Shown here in pieces: positions 37,503 through 47,618 of a DNA stretch of 64,000 nucleotides. The position numbers and the translations under genes are program-made. The stretch's first letter is position 1. Each line of letters opens with the position of its first letter. The notes beneath the pieces are model-generated. The model was not told where the DNA came from. It ran no database searches and saw only the letters and a list, made by a program, of their open reading frames with translations. Origin of the DNA: Pseudomonas fluorescens (GTDB lineage Bacteria > Pseudomonadota > Gammaproteobacteria > Pseudomonadales > Pseudomonadaceae); the NCBI RefSeq assembly GCF_902497775.2, contig NZ_OZ024668.1, forward strand, positions 4,386,326-4,450,325, in the 5' to 3' direction.

Positions 37503-37647
37503 GGCGAGCGCTCACAGACGTTGCGAAGGGGGAGCAAATCTTACAGAAGCGACCGACTTTACGCTACGAAAGCAAATGTCACCCTTCTTCGCGCAAAGTT
37601 TTCTGCTAGAATGTTCGGCTTTCTTTAACGACCTAGGTGAAACGTCC

Positions 37648-38466
37648 ATGCAGCCCATGCTGAATATCGCGCTGCGCGCCGCCCGCAGCGCCAGTGAATT
37701 GATTTTCCGCTCCATCGAGCGCCTGGATAGCATCAAGGTTGATGAAAAAGACGCCAAGGATTACGTCTCCGAAGTCGATCGCGCCGCAGAGCAGAAAATC
37801 ATCGATGCCCTGCGCAAGGCCTACCCGAACCACTCCATCTACGGCGAAGAAACCGGCCTGCACGCCGGTAGCGGCGAAGAAGGCAAGGACTACCTGTGGA
37901 TCATCGACCCACTGGATGGCACCACCAACTTCCTGCGTGGCGTTCCGCACTTTGCTGTCAGCATTGCCTGCAAATACCGTGGCCGCCTTGAGCACGCCGT
38001 GGTACTGGACCCTGTCCGCCAGGAAGAATTCACCGCCAGCCGTGGCCGTGGCGCCCAGCTGAACGGCCGTCGCCTGCGCGTCAGCCCTCGCACCAGCCTG
38101 GAAGGCGCCCTGCTGGGTACCGGCTTCCCGTTCCGCGACAACCAGATGGCTGACCTGGACAACTACCTGGGCATGTTCCGCGCCCTGGTTGGCCAGACCG
38201 CCGGCATCCGCCGCGCCGGTGCTGCCAGCCTGGACCTGGCCTACGTTGCCGCCGGTCGTTTCGATGCCTTCTGGGAATCGGGGCTGTCGGAGTGGGACAT
38301 GGCTGCAGGCGCCCTGCTGATCCAGGAAGCTGGCGGCCTGGTGAGCGACTTCACCGGCGGCCACGACTTCCTCGAGAAGGGTCACATCGTTGCCGGCAAC
38401 ACCAAGTGCTTCAAGGCCGTTCTGACTGCTATCCAGCCGCACCTGCCTGCTTCGATCAAACGCTGA
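37648..38466 (+). CDS. suhB: Inositol-1-monophosphatase family protein SuhB
   Basis: 272-residue Mg-dependent phosphatase that also serves as a factor in rRNA transcription antitermination in other gammaproteobacteria. The ATG at 37648 has aggtga upstream. Metal site: GEETG, then DPLDGTTNF (WIIDPLDGTTNFLRG) and the C-terminal SEWDMAAGALL. Followed by a strong terminator. Confidence 0.96.
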   Translation: MQPMLNIALRAARSASELIFRSIERLDSIKVDEKDAKDYVSEVDRAAEQKIIDALRKAYPNHSIYGEETGLHAGSGEEGKDYLWIIDPLDGTTNFLRGVPHFAVSIACKYRGRLEHAVVLDPVRQEEFTASRGRGAQLNGRRLRVSPRTSLEGALLGTGFPFRDNQMADLDNYLGMFRALVGQTAGIRRAGAASLDLAYVAAGRFDAFWESGLSEWDMAAGALLIQEAGGLVSDFTGGHDFLEKGHIVAGNTKCFKAVLTAIQPHLPASIKR

Positions 38467-38481
38467 GTTTCGATCGGACAC

Positions 38482-38511
38482 AAAAAAGCACCCTTCGGGG
38501 TGCTTTTTTTT
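38482..38511. terminator. Rho-independent terminator after suhB
   Basis: gcaccc-ttcg-gggtgc (38488-38503) flanked by six A and eight T, with a UUCG tetraloop. The flanking A/T runs make it able to work in both directions; it serves both suhB and the convergent glycine-zipper gene. Confidence 0.95.
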
Positions 38512-38519
38512 GGCCTTTT

Positions 38520-39068
38520 TTATTGGCCTGACTGGGCCTGGCTCAGCACCAGCTTGCCTTCTTTATCCAGCGGAATCTGCGAACCCGGATCACGGTCCAT
38601 ACGCACCTGACCGACCTTGTCGCCGATCGAATACTTCACGTCATAGCCGACCACCTTCTCGCTCAGGTCATTGACCGTATTGCAGCGGGTTTGCGTGGTG
38701 GTATAAGTATCACGCTCCTGCATGCCTTCCTGCACCTTGTTACCGGCATAGCCGCCACCGACCGCACCGGCCACTGTCGCAATCTTTTTCCCGGTGCCGC
38801 CACCAATCTGGTTACCCAGCAGGCCACCTGCCAGGGCACCGACCACGGTACCGGCGATCTGGTGCTGATCCTTCACCGGCGCCTGACGCGTCACGGTGAC
38901 GTCCTTGCACACTTCACGGGGCGTCTTGACCGTTTGCTTGACCGGTTGCACCGCCAACACCTCGGCGTACTCCGGCCCGCCCTTGACCAGGCTGTAGGTG
39001 GCAACAGCACCTCCGGCGGTTACACCGACAGCACCCAGAACCGCACCCACCAGCATCGACTTGTTCAC
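38520..39068 (-). CDS. Glycine-zipper 2TM-domain protein
   Basis: 182-residue envelope protein of unknown role. The GTG at 39068 is chosen because aggagg sits 5 nt upstream. An N-terminal hydrophobic segment (KSMLVGAVLGAVGVTAGGAVATYSL) anchors or exports it; a glycine-zipper pair of helices follows (GTVVGALAGGLLGNQIGGG, GAVGGGYAGNKVQEGM, about 74-112), then a soluble tail with RCNTVNDLSEKVVGYDVKY. Similar proteins are associated with outer-membrane stress or peptidoglycan. It lies alone between two terminators. Confidence 0.85.
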   Translation of the reverse strand: MNKSMLVGAVLGAVGVTAGGAVATYSLVKGGPEYAEVLAVQPVKQTVKTPREVCKDVTVTRQAPVKDQHQIAGTVVGALAGGLLGNQIGGGTGKKIATVAGAVGGGYAGNKVQEGMQERDTYTTTQTRCNTVNDLSEKVVGYDVKYSIGDKVGQVRMDRDPGSQIPLDKEGKLVLSQAQSGQ

Positions 39069-39127
39069 GTGAACCTCCTGATCGTACCTGCGGGACAAAG
39101 CCCGCCTTCTCCCTGCCTTGGAGCATA

Positions 39128-39160
39128 AAAAAAGGCGCGAGTTCAACACTCGCGCCCTTT
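39128..39160 (-). terminator. Terminator after secF
   Basis: Stem ggcgcgagt (39134-39142) / actcgcgcc (39148-39156); on the minus strand the hairpin is followed by ttttttta. It lies about 30 bp past the secF stop and ends the queA-tgt-yajC-secD-secF run. Confidence 0.85.
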
Positions 39161-39188
39161 TGTACGACCAGCAGTGTGGGAAAAACCC

Positions 39189-40100
39189 TTACGGACGGTC
39201 GTCCACACCCTCGGCTTTCACCGTCGGGATCAGGTCTTCACTGTTCAGGTTCAGCCAGATCAGTACCACGTTGGCGATGTAGATCGACGAGTAGGTACCG
39301 GCCATGACGCCGATGAACAGTGCCAGGGAGAAGCCCCACAGGTTGTCGCCGCCGAAGAACAGCAGCGCGGCAATGGCCAGCAAGGTCGATACCGACGTCG
39401 CCACTGTACGCAGCAGGGTCTGGGTGGTCGAGATGTTGATGTTCTCGATCAGCGACGCCTTGCGCAGTACCCGGAAGTTCTCACGCACCCGGTCGAACAC
39501 GACGATGGTGTCGTTGAGCGAGTAGCCGATGATCGCCAGCACCGCCGCCAGTACCGTCAGGTCGAAGGTGATCTGGAAGAACGAGAGGATACCCATGGTC
39601 ACGACCACGTCGTGAATCAGCGACAGGATCGCACCCAGGGCGAACTTCCACTGAAAGCGGAAGGCCAGGTAGATCATGATGCCGCCCAGGGCCAGCAACA
39701 TGCCCAAGCCACCCTGGTCACGCAGCTCTTCACCGACCTGAGGGCCGACGAATTCAACGCGCTTGACCACCGCCGGGTTGTCGGTGTTGACCTTCTGCAG
39801 CGCCTCGGACACGCGGTTACCCAACTGCGGGTCATCGCCTGGCATGCGCACCAGCAGGTCGGTGGTCGCACCGAAGCTCTGCACCACGGCATCTTCAAAA
39901 CCGGCCTTGACCAGTTCCTCACGGACCTCGCCAAGGTTGGCCGGACGCTCGTAGGTCAGCTCGATGAGCGTACCGCCGGTGAAGTCCAGGCCGAAGTTGA
40001 GGCCTTTGTAGAACCAGCTGAACAACGCCAGCACAGTCAGAAGCAGGGTGATGCCGAACGCAAGGTTGCGCACACCCATGAAGTTGATGGTTCGTAACAT
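39189..40100 (-). CDS. secF: Protein translocase accessory subunit SecF
   Basis: 303-residue membrane protein that with SecD uses proton motive force to pull exported proteins through SecYEG. The D1-like start NFMGVRNLAFGITLLLTVLALFSWF and the D5/D6 motif IGYSLNDTIVVFDRVREN are intact; six transmembrane helices are expected. Starts 9 bp after secD. Confidence 0.97.
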   Translation of the reverse strand: MLRTINFMGVRNLAFGITLLLTVLALFSWFYKGLNFGLDFTGGTLIELTYERPANLGEVREELVKAGFEDAVVQSFGATTDLLVRMPGDDPQLGNRVSEALQKVNTDNPAVVKRVEFVGPQVGEELRDQGGLGMLLALGGIMIYLAFRFQWKFALGAILSLIHDVVVTMGILSFFQITFDLTVLAAVLAIIGYSLNDTIVVFDRVRENFRVLRKASLIENINISTTQTLLRTVATSVSTLLAIAALLFFGGDNLWGFSLALFIGVMAGTYSSIYIANVVLIWLNLNSEDLIPTVKAEGVDDRP

Positions 40101-40109
40101 GGCAGCCCC

Positions 40110-41978
40110 TTAAACCCACAGCTTCTTGATATCACGCCCGCCGCAGGTCAGGTTGACCATTGCGCGGGTAACCATGACGGCCGTGAACATCGAGGTGAAA
40201 ATCCCGAGGGACATGGTAACCGCGAAGCCCTTGACCGGGCCGGTACCCATGGCGAAGAGGATGCCGCCGACCAGCAAGGTGGTCAGGTTGGCGTCGACAA
40301 TCGCCGTGTAGGCACGGTTGAAGCCTTCGTGAATGGCGCGTTGTACCGACATGCCGTTGGCCAGCTCTTCGCGGATCCGCGAGAAGATCAGGACGTTGGC
40401 GTCAACCGCCATACCCATGGTCAGGACGATACCGGCAATACCCGGCAAGGTCAGCGTTGCCCCCAGCAAGGACATCAGCGCCAGCAGCATGACCATGTTG
40501 CCGGCCAGGGCGATGGTCGCGATCAGGCCGAAGAAGCGGTAGATGGCCATGATGAACAGCGAGACGAACAGCATGCCCCACAGCGAAGCGTCGATACCCT
40601 TGGTGATGTTGTCGGCACCCAGGCTCGGGCCAATGGTGCGCTCTTCAGCAAAGTACATCGGCGCCGCCAGTCCACCAGCACGCAGCAGCAGGGCCAGTTC
40701 CGACGATTCGCCCTGGCCGTTCAGGCCGGTGATACGGAACTGGCTGCCCAGTGGCGACTGGATGGTCGCCAGGCTGATGATCTTCTTCTCTTCGGTGAAG
40801 GTCTGTACGGCGACATCTTTCTCGACGCCGTCGACCATCTGCTTGACGTAGCGGGTGGTTGGACGCTGTTCGATGAAGATCACCGCCATGCTGCGACCGA
40901 CGTTGCTACGGGTAGCGCGGCTCATCAGCTCGCCGCCGTGACCATCCAGACGGATGTTCACCTGCGGACGGCCTTGCTCGTCGAAGCTGGCCTGGGCGTC
41001 GGTAACCTGGTCACCGGTGATGATCAGGCCACGCTCGACCGCAGCCGAACGACCACCTTCACGGAACTCGAAGGTTTCGGTGGTGGCTTTCGAGGCACCC
41101 GGCTCAGCACCCAGGCGGAATTCGAGGTTGGCGGTCTTGCCGAGAATACGCTTGGCTTCGGCGGTATCCTGCACGCCTGGCAGCTCGACCACGATGCGGT
41201 TGGCACCCTGGCGCTGAACCAGTGGCTCGGCTACACCCAGCTCGTTGACGCGGTTACGTACCGTGGTCAAGTTCTGCTTGATCGAGTATTCACGGATTTC
41301 CGCGACCTTGGCCGGGGTAATCGCCAGGCGCAGTACGGACAGACCGTTGCGCTCGGTGGTGGTCAGCTCGAAATCATTGAAATTCTTGCGGATCAGGCTG
41401 CGGGCCTGTTCGCGGGAGTCATCATCGGAGAAGCCCAGCTGAATGCCGCCATCTTGTTGCGGCAGGCTGCGGTAGCGCACGCGCTCTTTGCGCAGCAGGC
41501 TTTTGACTTCGCCTTCGTAGACTTTCAGGCGGGCCGACATGGCCTTGTCCATGTCCACTTCAAGCAGGAAGTGCACACCACCGGAAAGGTCCAGGCCCAG
41601 CTTCATCGGGCTTGCGCCCAGGTTGCGCAGCCATTGCGGGGTAGTCGGGGCCAGGTTGAGCGCTACTACATAGTCGTCGCCCAGTGCCTTGCGCACTACA
41701 TCCTTGGCTGGCAGCTGGTCTTCCTGCTTGGTCAGGCGCACCAGACCAACCTTGCCCTTCTCGCCCAGGCTCGCGGCCTTGACCTGGATACCGGACTCGT
41801 TGAGCGCTTTGCTCACACGGTCCAGATCGGCCTGAGTGACCTGCAGTGCAGTACTGGCACCGCTGACCTGAACGGCCGGATCATCAGGATAGAGGTTGGG
41901 AGCGGAATAAATAAAACCGATCGCCAGTACCACCAGGATCAGTGCGTATTTCCACAGAGGGTATTTGTTCAGCATCAC
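40110..41978 (-). CDS. secD: Protein translocase accessory subunit SecD
   Basis: 622-residue partner of SecF. N-terminal helix LWKYALILVVLAIGFIYSAPNLYPDDPAVQV, large periplasmic P1 domain, LGLDLSGGVHFLLEVD, and C-terminal helices with GIVLTMGMAVDANVLIFSRIREEL. Two adjacent ATG codons at 41978 and 41975 make the exact start ambiguous by one residue. A cggggcg/cgccccg hairpin at about 41995-42018 separates it from yajC without evident T-run. Confidence 0.97.
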   Translation of the reverse strand: MMLNKYPLWKYALILVVLAIGFIYSAPNLYPDDPAVQVSGASTALQVTQADLDRVSKALNESGIQVKAASLGEKGKVGLVRLTKQEDQLPAKDVVRKALGDDYVVALNLAPTTPQWLRNLGASPMKLGLDLSGGVHFLLEVDMDKAMSARLKVYEGEVKSLLRKERVRYRSLPQQDGGIQLGFSDDDSREQARSLIRKNFNDFELTTTERNGLSVLRLAITPAKVAEIREYSIKQNLTTVRNRVNELGVAEPLVQRQGANRIVVELPGVQDTAEAKRILGKTANLEFRLGAEPGASKATTETFEFREGGRSAAVERGLIITGDQVTDAQASFDEQGRPQVNIRLDGHGGELMSRATRSNVGRSMAVIFIEQRPTTRYVKQMVDGVEKDVAVQTFTEEKKIISLATIQSPLGSQFRITGLNGQGESSELALLLRAGGLAAPMYFAEERTIGPSLGADNITKGIDASLWGMLFVSLFIMAIYRFFGLIATIALAGNMVMLLALMSLLGATLTLPGIAGIVLTMGMAVDANVLIFSRIREELANGMSVQRAIHEGFNRAYTAIVDANLTTLLVGGILFAMGTGPVKGFAVTMSLGIFTSMFTAVMVTRAMVNLTCGGRDIKKLWV

Positions 41979-42038
41979 GCCGCCCGTTCAAGACGCGGGG
42001 CGCCTTGCGCGCCCCGTCGATTGGAAAAAAACTGAAAC

Positions 42039-42374
42039 TTAGATCGCTTTGAGCGTGCCCTTAGGCAGGGTCGCGGCTACGGCGCCCTTCTGGAACTTCA
42101 GCTCAACGTTGTCGGACACTTCCAGAACCACGAAGTCGTCGGCAACTTTGACGATCTTGCCGGCGATACCGCCGTTGGTGACAACTTCGTCACCTTTTTG
42201 CAGGTTGCTCAGCAGGTTCTTCTGCTCTTTGGCACGTTTGGCCTGTGGGCGCCAGATCATCAGGTAGAAGATGACCAGGAAACCGACCAGGAAAATCCAC
42301 TCGAAGCCAGTACCGGCTGGGCCGGCGGCTGGGGCAGCTGCGTCCGCGTATGCGGCAGGGATCAGAAAGCTCAT
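42039..42374 (-). CDS. yajC: Preprotein translocase subunit YajC
   Basis: 111-residue single-pass protein of the SecDF-YajC complex. N-terminal Ala-rich segment, membrane helix WIFLVGFLVIFYLMIWRPQ and the YajC tail KEQKNLLSNLQKGDEVVTNGGIAGKI. Between tgt and secD in the conserved order. Confidence 0.97.
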   Translation of the reverse strand: MSFLIPAAYADAAAPAAGPAGTGFEWIFLVGFLVIFYLMIWRPQAKRAKEQKNLLSNLQKGDEVVTNGGIAGKIVKVADDFVVLEVSDNVELKFQKGAVAATLPKGTLKAI

Positions 42375-42421
42375 TTAGCACTCCAGTTGCAAATCAGTAC
42401 TTGTTAGGGATCGACAAAACA

Positions 42422-44601
<2,180 letters not shown>

Positions 44602-44709
44602 GATGGTGTTCGGTTCGACAGGGCCGGAAAGTTTAGCCGAAATGGTGAAAATTGACCATGAAACCTGATTGACCAACGGTAGGCGCCTCTCTATACTTCG
44701 CCGCCACAA

Positions 44710-44794
44710 GCCCTGATGGCGGAATTGGTAGACGCGGCGGATTCAAAATCCGTTTTCGAAAGGAGTGGGAGTTCGAGTCTCCCTCGGGGCACCA
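44710..44794 (+). tRNA. tRNA-Leu (anticodon CAA)
   Basis: 85-nt class II tRNA. The acceptor gccctga pairs with tcggggc; D-arm contains aattggtag; anticodon stem gcgga/tccgt encloses ttcaaaa with anticodon CAA at about 44743-44745; a long variable arm (about 44750-44767) is as in tRNA-Leu; T-arm gttcgagtc; CCA is encoded at 44792-44794. Decodes UUG. Confidence 0.97.
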
Positions 44795-44805
44795 AACGCA
44801 AAAAG

Positions 44806-44831
44806 AAACCGACCCTAGGGTCGGTTTTTTT
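44806..44831 (+). terminator. Terminator after tRNA-Leu
   Basis: aaaccgaccc / gggtcggtttttt forms a 9-10-bp stem with a short loop and seven T, 11 nt after the tRNA. Confidence 0.95.
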
Positions 44832-44843
44832 GTGCCCGGAAAA

Positions 44844-45149
44844 TCAAGCACAAGCCACCAGGCGCTGCACTTGCCGGTGGATCTCATCGCCGTGATTCAA
44901 CTCGGCCGTGCGCAGGTCAAACGCCGTCTGCAGGTTGAGCCAGAACTCCGGCGTGGTGTCCAGGCAAGTGGCGAGGCGCAAGGCCATGTCTGCCGAAACG
45001 CCACGACGTCCGCGAAGGATTTCATTCACGGTAGGGGTCGATACGCCCAGAGCCCGAGCCAAGGACGCGGCGCTAAAACCCAGTTCACTCTGAAAATCCT
45101 CGCGCAGGACTTCACCCGGGTGGATTGGACGCATGCCGTTCTTGAACAT
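44844..45149 (-). CDS. higA: HigA-family antitoxin
   Basis: 101-residue XRE-type antitoxin. PIHPGEVLREDF is the HigA start; the HTH is in SLARALGVSTPTVNEILRGRRGVSADMALRLA; LDTTPEFWLNLQ is the family end motif. It lies 8 bp after higB, the reversed toxin-first order of higBA. It should neutralise HigB and repress the operon. Confidence 0.95.
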   Translation of the reverse strand: MFKNGMRPIHPGEVLREDFQSELGFSAASLARALGVSTPTVNEILRGRRGVSADMALRLATCLDTTPEFWLNLQTAFDLRTAELNHGDEIHRQVQRLVACA

Positions 45150-45157
45150 GATGCACC

Positions 45158-45436
45158 TCAGTGGTAATCAACAATCTCAACGTTTTCCGGACCTTCCTCG
45201 GTCCAGATGAAGCACACACGCCACTGACCGTTGATCCGTATGCTGTACTGCCCGCTGCGATTACCGCTTAAGGCCTCCAGGCGGTTACCCGGCGGCGAGC
45301 GCAGATCTCGCAACTCTTTAGCAGCCTCCAGCATGGCAAGCTTGCGCTCGACAACTGCCAGAACATCGGCCCATCGCCGCGTTCTGCCAGTAGTGAAGAG
45401 CGCTTGCGTACTCGCGCATCTGAAGCTTCGAATCAT
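45158..45436 (-). CDS. higB: HigB-family RelE-fold toxin
   Basis: 92-residue ribosome-dependent mRNA interferase. RDLRSPPGNRLEALSGNRSGQYSIRINGQWRVCFIW is characteristic of the plasmid-killer HigB/Gp49 group, and the C-terminal VEIVDYH carries the conserved Tyr-His. Start ATG at 45436. Transcribed first from the promoter at 45.47-45.50 kb. Confidence 0.95.
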   Translation of the reverse strand: MIRSFRCASTQALFTTGRTRRWADVLAVVERKLAMLEAAKELRDLRSPPGNRLEALSGNRSGQYSIRINGQWRVCFIWTEEGPENVEIVDYH

Positions 45437-45441
45437 GCAGT

Positions 45442-45498
45442 GTAACGCTTAACGTTATTCGTTACGTATGAGTATACGCTGATTCCCAAGACGTTCAA
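45442..45498 (-). promoter_or_regulatory. higBA promoter with inverted-repeat operator
   Basis: Minus-strand -35 ttgaac (plus 45493-45498), 16-bp spacer, -10 tatact (plus 45471-45476). Between -10 and the ATG lies an inverted repeat, gtaacg (45442-45447) and cgttac (45460-45465), a plausible HigA operator covering the start site. Confidence 0.7.
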
Positions 45499-45530
45499 CG
45501 ATTGACTGCCCCAGCTAGCGTTTCCCCGCT

Positions 45531-46043
45531 TCATTGCACCACCCCACACGCAATCCGCGCCCCACCACCACCCAACGCCTCTGGGTGATCGCTGTGGTTG
45601 TCACCGCCGCCATGCACCATCAGCGCATGGCCCTTGAACTCCTCGGCCTTCAGGCGTGGGGCCAGGACTGGATAGCGGGCGGTGCCGTCGACGCTGACAT
45701 ACAGGGCGGGCAAGTCGCCCTTATGCCCGGCATCGTCGTACGGACCCAGGTGTTTTTTGCTCTGCTGCGGGTCCCAATGCCCGCCCGCAGCACCTGCCGG
45801 CGTAGTCTTGCCGTCAGCGGTTGCCGGTGCGCAGGAGGGTTTCTCGTGCAGGTGAAAGCCGTGTACGCCCGGTGGCAAGTCGCGCAGGTCAGGCGTGAGC
45901 AAGGTGCCGTATTGGTTCTGCTCGATGGTGATGGTACCAACAGGTTTGGCGCTGCCATCGGCGCCCACCAGGGCCATTTCCACGGTCTGGGCCTGGGCGG
46001 CGCCCGCTGTTGCCAGGGCGGCAGTGAACAAGAGTGCTTTCAT
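45531..46043 (-). CDS. sodC: Periplasmic Cu/Zn superoxide dismutase
   Basis: 170-residue exported enzyme; signal peptide cleaved after AQA near residue 19. Copper ligands H64, H66, H89 and H144, zinc ligands H89, H98, H107 and D110, and the disulfide pair C71-C166 are all present (GFHLHEKPSC, GGHWDP, HALMVHGGGDN, GGGGARIACGVV). Protects the periplasm from superoxide. No operon partner. Confidence 0.96.
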   Translation of the reverse strand: MKALLFTAALATAGAAQAQTVEMALVGADGSAKPVGTITIEQNQYGTLLTPDLRDLPPGVHGFHLHEKPSCAPATADGKTTPAGAAGGHWDPQQSKKHLGPYDDAGHKGDLPALYVSVDGTARYPVLAPRLKAEEFKGHALMVHGGGDNHSDHPEALGGGGARIACGVVQ

Positions 46044-46181
46044 GAGGTTGCTCCTTGTGGGTCGATGCAGCCGAAGGGCACCTTATCAAGGTGGACCCTG
46101 GCGCAGCGTGGGGATTCCATTACCAGCTTTGTCGAAGTGTGTAGGATCACTGTCACCCTCATTTGCTGATCGAGTCGCGCC

Positions 46182-46658
46182 ATGCAATTGACCCACCGCC
46201 CCGTCCAACCCCAGGACATCGCAGCCATCTGCTGCTTCCCCCAAGGCCCGGACGAGCTGTTCTACATGTTCCCCAAGGCCAAGTACCCGCTGACACCCGC
46301 GCAACTGAGCGAGGCTATCGCCCAGCGCAGCAGCTCCACTGTGGTCGAGGGCGACGGTACGGTGCTGGCCTTTGCCAACTTCTACAAGGCCGAACATGGC
46401 GGCGTATGTGCCCTCGGCAATGTGGTGGTGGCCCCCGCCGCGCGCGGTCATGGCGTGGCGCGTTATCTGGTGCAGAGCATGATCGAGCTGGCTCGCAGCC
46501 AGTTCGAGGCGCGCGAGGTGCAGGTGTCGTGTTTCAACAGCAATGCCGCCGGGCTGCTGCTTTATCCACAGCTGGGCTTTAAACCTTTTGCCATCGAGGA
46601 GCGCCAGGGCCCTGGCAATACCCGAGTGGCGCTGGTGCAGATGAAGCAGGCGCTGTAG
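46182..46658 (+). CDS. GNAT-family N-acetyltransferase
   Basis: 158-residue acetyltransferase. The acetyl-CoA-binding motif A is in NVVVAPAARGHGVARYLVQSMIELA (about 85-109), followed by motif B FNSNAAGLLLYPQLGFKP. The N-terminus LTHRPVQPQDIAAICCFPQGPDELFYMFP is typical of a group acting on small amines or amino acids, but substrate is unknown. Confidence 0.88.
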   Translation: MQLTHRPVQPQDIAAICCFPQGPDELFYMFPKAKYPLTPAQLSEAIAQRSSSTVVEGDGTVLAFANFYKAEHGGVCALGNVVVAPAARGHGVARYLVQSMIELARSQFEAREVQVSCFNSNAAGLLLYPQLGFKPFAIEERQGPGNTRVALVQMKQAL

Positions 46659-46895
46659 CCGATCGATGAGCTCCAACGAACCTTGAGCGTGCGGCGGCGT
46701 CCGACTCTGTACATTCGCCGTTCGAGGTTCACCTGAAAGACGCCATTGCCCGCAAATACCGCCTGATCGTCAAACCCTCGGTTACGTAAGCGAGCACCAG
46801 ATTCAAATGGATGCGATTTGTGAAACCATCGAAAGGAATCTGGAGTCGATGCAGCGGGATGCGCAGTGTGGGGAGGTGATTACTAGCGAGAACTG
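46659..46895. other. Degenerate intergenic stretch after the GNAT gene
   Basis: No intact gene. A plus-strand frame is open from about 46688 to a TAG at 46897-46899; from the only ATG (46807) it would encode 30 residues with plausible codon use but no ribosome site. Its stop overlaps the stop of the small minus-strand ORF. Best read as a gene remnant. Confidence 0.4.
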
Positions 46896-47045
46896 TTAGG
46901 GCAAGGTCCGAGCGTGGGCGATGTAATTCAAGGCACGGGCCTTCTCTTGCGGACATCCCTCGTTGTCGACCTGCAGCAAGTACTCCTTGATGGTCTCCTC
47001 GCCGTCGAGCAAGGCAACCAGATCAAACGCTTTAAGTTGCTGCAT
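46896..47045 (-). CDS. 49-residue antitoxin-like small protein (HigA-related addiction-module antidote N-terminus)
   Basis: A short ORF starting at the ATG at 47045 with aggag eight bases upstream. The translation begins MQQLKAFDLVALLDGEE and includes IKEYLLQVDNEG and KARALNYIAHAR. It resembles the first half of the 'probable addiction module antidote' family (pattern FDxxxYLDxxExIxxYLxxAxExGD...ALGxIARARG), ending just where the DNA-binding HTH should begin. So it may be a truncated antitoxin, or an independent small protein. No toxin partner is recognisable beside it. Confidence 0.6.
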   Translation of the reverse strand: MQQLKAFDLVALLDGEETIKEYLLQVDNEGCPQEKARALNYIAHARTLP

Positions 47046-47242
47046 TGTTTGCACTCCTGAAGTACTCGCAGAAGATCAAACCTTTGCAGACAACTTCACC
47101 TTATTGAAGGGTGTCGCTTCGCTGTTTTGTGCAGGCCATTTCCCAAGCTCAACATCCCGGTAATCGGACTATTGCGGGTGCTTCACTATCTACATAGTCT
47201 TGCTCGTTCATCGCCAGGCGGATTACCGTTTTCTGCTTCTAT

Positions 47243-47317
47243 GGCAGCTGTACGTGGGGCACATTCGTGTGCGCCGGGTTCCTAAGTCCCTGGTCTGTCA
47301 ACCCCCGTACAGCTGCC
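47243..47317 (+). ncRNA. Structured RNA-like element upstream of a DUF3077-like remnant
   Basis: A 75-nt unit closed by a long stem: ggcagctgtacgtgggg (47243-47259) pairs with ccccccgtacagctgcc-like sequence at 47302-47317 over 12 perfect base pairs plus a G:C run with one bulge. Inside is a perfect hairpin gcaca-ttcg-tgtgc (47259-47272) with a UUCG loop, and a second region ccggg..ccctgg around 47274-47292. This multi-branch layout looks like an RNA element or cis-regulatory leader. I do not know its family name; the strand is assumed from the downstream ORFs. Confidence 0.5.
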
Positions 47318-47370
47318 ACCCTTTCGTTTGACAGCGGCAGGTGGTAGCTCCGATGACTTAGGAGTTGACC

Positions 47371-47418
47371 ATGCCGTACTGCCCTGCACGAGATGGAAAC
47401 AGCGCGCTGGCGGGTTGA
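47371..47418 (+). CDS. 15-codon ORF with a good ribosome site (leader peptide or remnant)
   Basis: ATG at 47371 preceded by taggag at 47359-47364, reading MPYCPARDGNSALAG then TGA. It is 54 nt downstream of the structured element. May be a leader peptide or the start of a decayed small gene. Confidence 0.3.
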   Translation: MPYCPARDGNSALAG

Positions 47419-47501
47419 ACAGGCACTGGCCTGCGTTCAGATAGCCCACTGATAGCGAGCGCTTCGGCGATGGGCGGCGCAGCCGACCCGAGGATCACTC
47501 C

Positions 47502-47618
47502 ATGAGCACTGAAACAATCGGCACTGCAAGCGTCACCAGGCTGTTCCACATCAACCCGGGCATCCCCTGCGAACAGTCACTGGAGCAGGCCGAGCACGCA
47601 ATAGGTAAAACCCAGTGA
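47502..47618 (+). pseudogene. Truncated DUF3077-like small gene
   Basis: 38 codons from the ATG at 47502, with gagg about 8 nt upstream. The translation LFHINPGIPCEQSLEQAEHAIG matches my recollection of the core of DUF3077, a Pseudomonas family of small proteins of unknown function (pattern F-V-N-P-G-I-P-x-x-x-A-L-E-Q-A-S-x-L-L), but it ends at a TGA where another 30-50 residues are usual. Likely a 3'-truncated copy. Confidence 0.5.

Larger units (their letters stand above)
47046..47501. other. 456-bp low-coding stretch holding a structured element
   Basis: Contains a 30-codon minus-strand open stretch (about 47075-47165, including the reading ELGKWPAQNSEATPFNK) without start signal, then the folded element at 47243-47317 and a 15-codon ORF at 47371. 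Nothing else was recognised. Base composition is less GC-rich than the flanking genes. Confidence 0.4.

Noticed and set aside
41995..42018. Terminator between yajC and secD
   Set aside because: A GC-rich hairpin is present but no T-run follows on the minus strand, and yajC-secD are normally co-transcribed.
44633..44887. Minus-strand open frame of 84 codons crossing tRNA-Leu
   Set aside because: The translation ([18 protein letters not shown]) is the well-known spurious antisense reading of a tRNA-Leu gene; the tRNA is certain.
46086..46676. Minus-strand open frame of 196 codons opposite the GNAT gene
   Set aside because: Antisense of a recognisable acetyltransferase with motifs A and B on the plus strand.
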